Assembly (NCBI GenBank): GCA_001873945.1
Contig: MNYI01000247.1
Location: 1-6,831 of the forward strand
Reading direction: 5' to 3'
Source of the DNA: Candidatus Desantisbacteria bacterium CG2_30_40_21
Lineage (GTDB): Bacteria > UBA9089 > CG2-30-40-21
DNA: 6,831 nt
Shown: positions 1 through 4,526 of the stretch, in pieces
Numbering within the stretch: the stretch's first letter is position 1
Layout: every line of letters begins with the position of its first letter
The notes under the pieces: generated by a model
Told to the model about the DNA's origin: nothing
Databases searched by the model: none
What the model saw: the letters and a program-made list of their open reading frames with translations, nothing else
Translations under genes and position numbers: made by a program

Positions 1-67
1 TGATGAGTTTATAGGTTAAAGGAACACAGATTCATAATTCATAAACATTTCCTATCAATTCATCCAC

Positions 68-99
68 TTATCAACCTATCAACTATTCAACTTATCAAC
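68..99. repeat. Four contiguous 8-bp tandem units (YTATCAAC type)
   Basis: The units are TTATCAAC (68-75), CTATCAAC (76-83), TATTCAAC (84-91) and TTATCAAC (92-99), with no spacer between them. Related degenerate text (CCTATCAATT) precedes them at 51-60. On the minus strand they read GTTGATAA-like. The 8-bp period is not helically phased. The units do not match the DnaA box TTATNCACA, and there are no spacers as in CRISPR. Function is unknown. Confidence 0.75.
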
Positions 100-185
100 T
101 TTTTGTGTCTTCGTGCCTTTGTGGTGAGTAGTTACGAATTGCTACAGAAGTCAACCGAAATTTTACGATCAACTCTTTGTGCCTT
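94..185. repeat. Imperfect 18-bp direct repeat, 74 bp apart
   Basis: ATCAACTTTTTGTGTCTT at 94-111 recurs as ATCAACTCTTTGTGCCTT at 168-185, with 16 of 18 positions identical. The first copy continues into a CGTGCCTTTGTGG phrase. The second runs directly into the hairpin at 190-215. The pair looks like two decayed copies of one intergenic element. Confidence 0.55.
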
Positions 186-189
186 AATA

Positions 190-215
190 TAGGGCAGGTA
201 CAAAACCTGCTCCTA
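190..215. repeat. Hairpin repeat overlapping the queF stop codon
   Basis: TAGGGCAGGT (190-199) pairs with ACCTGC (205-210) plus CCTA (212-215) across a 5-nt loop, with one bulged T at 211. That gives a 10-bp stem. The queF stop codon TAG (213-215 on the minus strand) lies in the stem. The minus-strand reading, with GTAGGAGCAGG followed by TACCTGCCCTA, resembles dispersed palindromic repeats I recall from environmental genomes. No U-tract follows on either strand, so it is not a classic intrinsic terminator, although it may still protect the 3' end of the queF mRNA. Confidence 0.6.
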
Positions 216-611
216 CGACTCTCGTTTCACCCTGACATCAATGCCACCTCGGGCATTCCAGATTGTTTCGATTTTTGCCCATTTTGGTTGGACACAGGCA
301 ATAAAATCTTCCAGTATCTTATTGGTAGCGTGCTCTTGAAATATACCAATATTTCTATATCCAACAAGGTATAATTTCAGGGATTTTTGTTCAACAAGAT
401 ATTGGTCAGGCTTGTACTGGATAGTTACAATGGCAAAATCCGGCAAGCCTGTCTTTGGACAAACCGTGGTAAATTCATTTGTTTTAAGTTCTACAAGATA
501 ATCATTATCATTATATTGATTCTCTACCACCTCTAAATCCGGTGTAATCTTTAATCCACGAATATTATCCTGTTTTCCCTTATATTCTGAAAGATTCAGA
601 GACTGCTGCAT
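213..611 (-). CDS. queF: NADPH-dependent 7-cyano-7-deazaguanine (preQ0) reductase, QueF type I
   Basis: QueF reduces the nitrile of preQ0 to the aminomethyl group of preQ1 with two NADPH. This cytosolic step precedes insertion into tRNA by Tgt in queuosine synthesis. The 132-residue length fits the short, unimodular form of the tunnelling-fold family. The catalytic stretch TVCPKTGLPDF holds the nucleophile Cys51 and Asp58. The QueF signature VEQKSLKLYLVGYRN (about 73-87) is followed by FQEHATNKI with Glu93. These align with Bacillus Cys55, Asp62 and Glu97 at a constant offset of 4. The Bacillus His96 position is Gln92 here. The start is well supported: ATG lies 1 nt after the VanZ-like stop, with AGGGGG (619-624) 7 nt upstream, which implies translational coupling. 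No other queuosine genes are in the window. The stop codon sits inside a hairpin repeat. Family assignment is near certain. Confidence 0.96.
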   Translation of the reverse strand: MQQSLNLSEYKGKQDNIRGLKITPDLEVVENQYNDNDYLVELKTNEFTTVCPKTGLPDFAIVTIQYKPDQYLVEQKSLKLYLVGYRNIGIFQEHATNKILEDFIACVQPKWAKIETIWNARGGIDVRVKRES

Positions 612-612
612 T

Positions 613-957
613 TTAATTCCCCCTTTTCTTCAACCGCACTAACAATCCAATAAATTGTCCCAAGCTGCATCCTATGGCATCACATAGCATATCCATGAAG
701 TCGAATTCTCGTCCCGGAACAAATAGTTGATGGATTTCATCTGTTATTCCATAGATACTTCCAACCAGAATAGCTAAAGGAGACCAATGAAAGGCATTTC
801 CTAATAACCAGCCAAGTCCGGTATATTCAACCAAATGAGCTATTTTATCGGAAAAAGGGAAAGGAAGGGATGAGATATTATCACCGGGGATTGAGGAAAG
901 CCCAAAGATTATTCCCATATATATAATGCTGAATACCCACCATCTTGAAATCTTCAT
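613..957 (-). CDS. VanZ-like family small membrane protein
   Basis: The product is 114 residues and belongs to the VanZ-like family of small polytopic membrane proteins. VanZ itself gives low-level teicoplanin resistance; most homologues have no defined role. Predicted membrane segments lie near residues 5-21, 43-57, 60-72 and 93-108. Family-typical residues are visible: the SSIPG turn after the first helix, SDKIAHLVEY (36-45), TDEIHQLFVPGR (72-83), and DFMDMLCDAIG (86-96). I chose ATG at 957. It gives the usual family N-terminus (MKISRWWVFSIIYMGIIFGLSS), whereas an upstream in-frame TTG at 1017 would make the promoter at 965-993 part of the coding sequence. No Shine-Dalgarno precedes 957 and the predicted transcript starts at or next to the ATG, so the mRNA is probably leaderless. 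It is cotranscribed with queF, 1 nt downstream. Confidence 0.88.
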   Translation of the reverse strand: MKISRWWVFSIIYMGIIFGLSSIPGDNISSLPFPFSDKIAHLVEYTGLGWLLGNAFHWSPLAILVGSIYGITDEIHQLFVPGREFDFMDMLCDAIGCSLGQFIGLLVRLKKRGN

Positions 958-964
958 AGCAGTA

Positions 965-993
965 ATCATAGCAGATAATTCATTAATTGTCAA
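965..993 (-). promoter_or_regulatory. Sigma70 promoter for VanZ-like gene and queF (copy A)
   Basis: On the minus strand the -35 TTGACA (988-993) is separated by 17 bp from the -10 TATGAT (965-970). Seven bases (TACTGCT) separate the -10 from the ATG at 957, so the first transcribed base should be at or next to the A of the ATG. The surrounding sequence is nearly identical to the promoter at 6563-6591. Promoter strength and start point are inferred from consensus only. Confidence 0.8.
974..991. promoter_or_regulatory. Dyad in promoter spacer, possible operator (copy A)
   Basis: On the minus strand GACAATTAATGAATTATC is an inverted repeat with 7-bp arms (GACAATT and AATTATC, 6 of 7 complementary) around a 4-bp centre. 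It overlaps the -35 and most of the spacer. Both arms are identical in the second copy (6572-6589) and the centre differs there. Use as a regulator site is inference; AT-rich dyads also arise by chance. Confidence 0.35.
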
Positions 994-1018
994 GTGATTT
1001 TCAAAAATCCCCAGCAAT

Positions 1019-1762
1019 TTACGACTTAGGGTCTGACTCTGACCCTACGATATTCTCATTTGGACGATAAGCTACACAGATAAGAGAAAGCCCGATAATG
1101 GGTGGGATAACCTGTTCTAATCTTCTAAATAAGGGAACAAAGAGATTGAAAAGTGAAAGTTCGCTTCGTTCAACCACATCCCTTTTGAAAATCTTGCCTG
1201 ATATCCACCAGCCTAAGATACCAAACAGATTGAAGTTTGAACATTTAATCAGCTTAAAGCCGCTTCTAATCACTTTTTGGGTTAACTCTTTTTTTTTGTA
1301 TCGCCGATAATGGTCAAGGGCATTATCTAATTTGTTGTACAGATATTGCCCGGCTGGAACCAACAAAATCAATTTGCCGCCAGGGGACAGGAGTTGATAC
1401 ATGTTTCTAAGGGCAGTAGTATCATCTAAGATATGCTCAAGTACATTTAAGCACATAATGGTATCAAATTGATCCCCAATTAACTCTGATGAAATAGAAG
1501 AGGCAATATTAAGCATAACTGTTTTGGGTCTATTCTCCCAACCCTCTGATATTTCCTCAAGATAAGACAAATAATCAATATTTATGTCTGTCGCCACTAC
1601 AAATTTATTTTCCGAAAGCAAGCGAGTAATATTGCCAATGCCACAACCTATCTCTAATATTTTACTTCCCAAAAAGGGTTTGATCTGATTATAAATCCAT
1701 CTATTGTAAGTAGAGGCAGATTCACCTGTTCTTTTTAAGGCTACTGTACCTAAATTTGTCAT
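1019..1762 (-). CDS. Class I SAM-dependent methyltransferase
   Basis: This is a 247-residue Rossmann-fold methyltransferase that uses S-adenosylmethionine. Motif I is ILEIGCGIGNIT (35-46). An acidic residue closes strand 2 (Asp59), CLNVLEHILDD (104-114) follows, and the post-II segment is LLSPGGKLILLVP (124-136). The downstream pattern DHYRRYKKKEL (150-160), GWW (184-186) and a hydrophobic C-terminal part resembles methyltransferases that sit beside glycosyltransferases in polysaccharide regions; the acceptor is unknown. The start at 1762 is preceded by GAGG (1767-1770), 4 nt away, which is a slightly short spacing. It has its own promoter (1823-1851), divergent from the GT9 gene. The tail VGSESDPKS is encoded by a palindrome (1027-1047), so the original C-terminus was probably shorter. 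The methyltransferase fold is certain and the pathway is inferred. Confidence 0.93.
   Translation of the reverse strand: MTNLGTVALKRTGESASTYNRWIYNQIKPFLGSKILEIGCGIGNITRLLSENKFVVATDINIDYLSYLEEISEGWENRPKTVMLNIASSISSELIGDQFDTIMCLNVLEHILDDTTALRNMYQLLSPGGKLILLVPAGQYLYNKLDNALDHYRRYKKKELTQKVIRSGFKLIKCSNFNLFGILGWWISGKIFKRDVVERSELSLFNLFVPLFRRLEQVIPPIIGLSLICVAYRPNENIVGSESDPKS
1027..1047. repeat. Palindromic element encoding the methyltransferase tail
   Basis: TAGGGTC (1027-1033) and GACCCTA (1041-1047) form a perfect 7-bp stem around a 7-nt loop whose GACTC core is itself nearly symmetric. The element lies inside the end of the methyltransferase frame and encodes most of its polar tail. It looks like a REP-type palindrome that the gene has read into. 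One arm with its flank (TTAGGGTCTG) recurs at 1785-1794. Confidence 0.6.
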
Positions 1763-1784
1763 AAATCCTCATTCTATTTTTTCA

Positions 1785-1794
1785 TTAGGGTCTG
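1785..1794. repeat. Second copy of TTAGGGTCTG, flanking the methyltransferase
   Basis: TTAGGGTCTG at 1785-1794 repeats 1026-1035 in the same orientation, so the methyltransferase gene lies between two 10-bp direct copies. The second copy lacks the complementary arm. It may be the remnant of the same palindrome or a coincidence. Confidence 0.4.
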
Positions 1795-1822
1795 TTGTGA
1801 TTCATGCTATTTTTATAAACAA

Positions 1823-1851
1823 ATAATACCATAGAATCTTGACCTTGTCAA
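1823..1851 (-). promoter_or_regulatory. Sigma70 promoter for the methyltransferase
   Basis: On the minus strand the -35 TTGACA (1846-1851), a 17-bp spacer and the -10 TATTAT (1823-1828) are readable. The start point should fall near 1816, giving a leader of about 54 nt. The -35 is part of a 13-bp dyad, TTGAC and GTCAA arms around CTT (1839-1851). It faces the GT9 promoter only 8 bp away. Confidence 0.75.
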
Positions 1852-1859
1852 TTTTTTTC

Positions 1860-1888
1860 TTGACATTCTTATTTAACCAAGATATAAT
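1860..1888 (+). promoter_or_regulatory. Perfect-consensus sigma70 promoter for the GT9 gene
   Basis: The -35 TTGACA (1860-1865), 17 bp, and -10 TATAAT (1883-1888) match the consensus exactly. Transcription should begin near 1895, leaving a leader of about 36 nt with a strong ribosome site at 1920-1924. The promoter is divergent from that of the methyltransferase. Confidence 0.85.
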
Positions 1889-1919
1889 TGCATCTCAAGA
1901 ACATCCTTTATCCATCATC

Positions 1920-1924
1920 AGGAG
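1920..1924 (+). promoter_or_regulatory. Shine-Dalgarno AGGAG of the GT9 gene
   Basis: AGGAG lies 6 nt before the ATG at 1931. It decides this start over the in-frame ATGs a few codons later (residues 3 and 6). It also shows that the host uses ordinary Shine-Dalgarno initiation, in contrast to the apparently leaderless genes here. Confidence 0.85.
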
Positions 1925-1930
1925 AAAAAA

Positions 1931-3100
1931 ATGAAGATGTGGTTAATGAAATTTATTGATTATTACATTGGTTTGCCTCTATGCTGGATAATAAATTTAT
2001 ATGACTATCTATTTAATTCAAAGAATCCAAATCAGTTGCCTGACAAATCAAGGATAAAAAAGATATTAATTATTAAATGTTGGGGCATGGGCAGTATTGT
2101 TCTTGCTTTACCCATGATAAAAAGGATTAAGGAATATTATCCAGATAGCCATCTTGAGTTTTTGACCTTTAGTCGAAATAAAGAAATTCTTGTAACTTTA
2201 GGGATTGTAGATTCTATCATAGAGTTTCAAATAGATAAAAAAAGACAGATTATCCCAGTTTTACTCAGATTAATTTTATATCTTCAAAAGCAGAAATTTG
2301 ATATCTCGTTTAATTTAGAATTTTTGGCAAATTTTTCCCTGCTTTTAGCATATATAAGCAGAATCCCTGTTCGAATTGGATTTAAGCATTTTGGAGTAAA
2401 TAAGGATAAGCTACTTACTCACGAGGTAGTGTTTCGTGAATATCAACATATTAAACAAAATTTCTTAAACTTGCTTAAGCCATTAGAAATTCCCACAAAC
2501 AACACTTCTTTAATAAATTTCTTTCCTTCTCCAGTGATCATAAACAAGGTAAATAGATTTATAATAGATAAGTTTGAATCTAATATCAGCCCATTAATAT
2601 GTATTAATGTTAATGCTGGAGAATTGGCATTAGAAAGACGCTGGCCCAAGGAAAACTTTATTTTATTGATTAAGAATTTACTCAACAATCATCCGTTTCG
2701 GATGGTTTTAATTGGTGCCCCTCATGATATAAAATATGTAAATGAGGTCATGGAGGCACTGCCACAGGTTGTATTAAATTTAGCTGGAAAGCTAAATATT
2801 GAGGAATTGCTCACCCTATTATCAAGTTGCAATCTGTTAATAAGTAATGATAGCGGCCCACTTCATTTAGCCTCATTGGTAGATATTCCAACCGTTTCCT
2901 TTTTTGGGCCGGAGACACCATCCCTTTATGGTCCACTTGGAAACAAAAATAAAGTATTTTTTCAGGAGGTAGCCTGTAGCCCTTGTATTCGGGTACGGGA
3001 TATGAAAAGGATTAGATGCGACAAAGATATCATTTGTTTGCGAAGCATCCTCGTTTCAGAGGTGAGTGAATATATCCTTGATCAGTTTCTTCTCCAATAA
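1931..3100 (+). CDS. Glycosyltransferase family 9 (ADP-heptose:LPS heptosyltransferase-like)
   Basis: The product is 389 residues and has the GT-B fold of family 9, whose characterised members transfer heptose from ADP-heptose to lipopolysaccharide inner core at the cytoplasmic face of the inner membrane. After a hydrophobic N-terminal stretch (about 11-27), the first Rossmann domain opens with KILIIKCWGMGSIVLALP (44-61), where the family often has a GDVLL-type loop. The C-terminal domain carries ERRWPKENF (235-243), VLIGAP (259-264), the signature NDSGPLHLA (306-314) and SFFGPETPSLYGP (323-335). A cysteine set typical of the family closes the protein (Cys349, 352, 363, 369). Donor and acceptor cannot be read from sequence; a hexose-like or heptose donor and an LPS-like acceptor are guesses. 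It is monocistronic and converges with the radical SAM gene, with 19 bp between stops. Not called waaC or waaF because the match is to the family, not a subtype. Confidence 0.93.
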   Translation: MKMWLMKFIDYYIGLPLCWIINLYDYLFNSKNPNQLPDKSRIKKILIIKCWGMGSIVLALPMIKRIKEYYPDSHLEFLTFSRNKEILVTLGIVDSIIEFQIDKKRQIIPVLLRLILYLQKQKFDISFNLEFLANFSLLLAYISRIPVRIGFKHFGVNKDKLLTHEVVFREYQHIKQNFLNLLKPLEIPTNNTSLINFFPSPVIINKVNRFIIDKFESNISPLICINVNAGELALERRWPKENFILLIKNLLNNHPFRMVLIGAPHDIKYVNEVMEALPQVVLNLAGKLNIEELLTLLSSCNLLISNDSGPLHLASLVDIPTVSFFGPETPSLYGPLGNKNKVFFQEVACSPCIRVRDMKRIRCDKDIICLRSILVSEVSEYILDQFLLQ

Positions 3101-3119
3101 CAGAAAAATTATGAAAAAG
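3101..3119. other. 19-bp gap between convergent genes, no terminator seen
   Basis: The plus-strand GT9 gene and the minus-strand radical SAM gene end 19 bp apart. No GC-rich hairpin with a U-tract is visible on either strand. Transcripts probably overlap at the 3' ends or rely on Rho. Confidence 0.5.
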
Positions 3120-4517
3120 CTAATTCTTCTCCCATGTCCTTTTCAATAAAGATAACCCCTGACTAATAAAATTAAGAAGTTGAGAGTAAGAGTTGACAGA
3201 GGCAAGCCTTTTCAGCAAATATCCAGGCCGTAGATAAAAGTTTTGTACAGCCTGTCGTCTCAGGGCTAACACTTGTTTCTTAGAGAGATACTTAGTATTC
3301 ATAGCAATTGATGTCCCTGACTGGTCCATTACATCAAAGCTCGAATCAATCAAGCCCTCAGCCAATGCTTGAGAGCGTAATTGAGTTCCTCTTCTTGGCA
3401 CAGCTACATTGAAAGAGGCAAAATCACAGTTTAACTCCTTAATAAATCTCATGGTTTCATTGGCTGTAGACATGGTTTCATCTGGCAGCCCTAAGATGAA
3501 GGTACCTACTGTCTCAATTCCAAGCTGTTTACACATAGAAAAGGCTTTTTTTACCTGTTCTTTGGTATATCCCTTGCGATATTTTTCTAATATCTCTGTG
3601 CTTCCACTCTCTACCCCTAAAATAATGGTATGACATCCAGCTTGTTTCATCAATCTCAACATGTCTTCATCCAATATGTCTGACCTTGAAAAACAAGTCC
3701 ACTCAAGATTCAGCTTAGCCTCTATCATTTTTTGACAAAGCTCCAGTGAGCGGGTCCTAACCGCACCAAAGGATTGATCAAGAAAGAATATCTCCTGTAT
3801 TCCTAATGACTTAAGGTATCTCAACTCCTTAAGTACATTTTCCACCATCCGGTACTTAAAACCAAGTGTACTCATGATACAAAAGACACAATGAAAAGGG
3901 CAACCAAAGTCGGTTAACACCGTAGCAAATCTTTTATGTCGCACAAATGGATAGCGATACCCTGAATCAATAAAAAGTTCATGACAGGGGATGGGGATCT
4001 CGTATTGACCTGATAGGGAAAAATGTTCTCCTGTTTCAATAACCCCTTTTTTTCTATAAACCATATTTCTTACCATGACCTCCGGAGAAGATAGGTAATT
4101 AAGCAAATCAGGGGTAGAGAAATCAAGCAATATTGCCTCAAGGGACGGATATGTTCTTAGTTTTTCTTCGGGATTCTCTCGCATGATATCACCGGAGGCA
4201 ATGATTCGATAATTCCCCATTTGTTGGAGTTCTTCTACAAAAGTTATATCCTCTTCAAAAGATGCCGCACCACATAAAAGAAGAATAATGGAAACATCGG
4301 TTTGTTTAATCTTGTTCAAACAAGCTTTCTTGTTCAATTGGCTGACGATAGCATCGATTAAAAGCACATCAAATTTCATAGATAGGTATCCACTTTGGAT
4401 AAGCAGATCTATGGGGTGATTAATATAATTAGCCTGAGAGACTTTGCTACAATAATAGTCTCGCAGGTAAAGCCGTTTACCGGGAGGATTAAGCAATAAT
4501 ATTTTTTCTTTTAACAT
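3120..4517 (-). CDS. B12-binding-domain radical SAM protein
   Basis: This 465-residue protein has the two-part plan of class B, cobalamin-dependent radical SAM enzymes. The N-terminal part (about 5-150) begins KILLLNPPG (5-13) and carries a Rossmann-like B12-binding domain, but the classical DxHxxG motif is not evident; the equivalent region reads LLIDAIVSQLN (52-62). The radical SAM core carries CPFHCVFC (Cys206, Cys210, Cys213), the CxxxCxxC ligands of the 4Fe-4S cluster that cleaves S-adenosylmethionine. It continues with FFLDQSF (244-250), GVESGS (301-306) and GTFILGLPDET (338-348). Such enzymes often methylate unactivated carbon or rearrange a substrate; this substrate is unknown. It follows the GT39-like gene by 9 nt, so it is the second gene of that operon. 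Its Shine-Dalgarno is weak: GAGG in the upstream gene's last codons lies 12 nt from the ATG. A role in modifying a surface glycan or its lipid carrier is inferred from context. Confidence 0.92.
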   Translation of the reverse strand: MLKEKILLLNPPGKRLYLRDYYCSKVSQANYINHPIDLLIQSGYLSMKFDVLLIDAIVSQLNKKACLNKIKQTDVSIILLLCGAASFEEDITFVEELQQMGNYRIIASGDIMRENPEEKLRTYPSLEAILLDFSTPDLLNYLSSPEVMVRNMVYRKKGVIETGEHFSLSGQYEIPIPCHELFIDSGYRYPFVRHKRFATVLTDFGCPFHCVFCIMSTLGFKYRMVENVLKELRYLKSLGIQEIFFLDQSFGAVRTRSLELCQKMIEAKLNLEWTCFSRSDILDEDMLRLMKQAGCHTIILGVESGSTEILEKYRKGYTKEQVKKAFSMCKQLGIETVGTFILGLPDETMSTANETMRFIKELNCDFASFNVAVPRRGTQLRSQALAEGLIDSSFDVMDQSGTSIAMNTKYLSKKQVLALRRQAVQNFYLRPGYLLKRLASVNSYSQLLNFISQGLSLLKRTWEKN

Positions 4518-4526
4518 AAAAACAGA

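Larger units (their letters stand above)
1..212. other. Non-coding left end with several small repeats
   Basis: No credible gene is visible here on either strand. The stretch lies downstream of queF and contains an array of 8-bp tandem units (68-99), an 18-mer present twice (94-111 and 168-185), and the left part of a hairpin (190-215). The text at 102-125, on the theme TTTGTGTCTTCGTGCC, resembles low-complexity intergenic filler that I recall from environmental bacterial genomes. That resemblance comes from memory and was not searched. No tRNA, riboswitch or promoter could be supported. Confidence 0.6.
963..1019. repeat. Promoter-bearing dispersed repeat, copy A
   Basis: Positions 963-1003 match 6561-6601 at 38 of 41 positions in the same orientation. 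After a diverged stretch, CAGCAATT (1012-1019) recurs at 6609-6616, shifted by 1 nt. The repeat therefore spans about 57 bp and contains the whole promoter of the VanZ-like/queF unit. It fills nearly all of the gap between that unit and the methyltransferase stop. Confidence 0.85.

Noticed and set aside
68..99. CRISPR array or replication-origin iterons
   Set aside because: The units are 8 bp with no spacers, there is no DnaA-box match, and there are no origin-type neighbours.
190..215. Intrinsic terminator of queF
   Set aside because: The stem is good but no T-run follows on the minus strand, and the stop codon is inside the stem.
177..374. Plus-strand 65-codon open frame
   Set aside because: It lies antisense to queF and across the hairpin, has no ribosome site, and its translation resembles no family I know.
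957..1017. Longer VanZ-like frame starting at 1017
   Set aside because: The codon there is TTG with no ribosome site, the extra 20 residues are not family-like, and the segment is occupied by the repeated promoter cassette.
612..1018. preQ1 riboswitch controlling queF
   Set aside because: queF has a 1-nt gap to the upstream gene, and that gene appears to have no leader, so there is no room for an aptamer.
1098..1310. Plus-strand 70-codon open frame
   Set aside because: It is a shadow of the methyltransferase gene on the opposite strand, with no promoter or ribosome site.
2443..2688. Minus-strand 81-codon open frame
   Set aside because: It lies fully inside and antisense to the well-supported GT9 gene.
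3409..3633. Plus-strand 74-codon open frame
   Set aside because: It is antisense to the conserved radical SAM core and shows no start signals.
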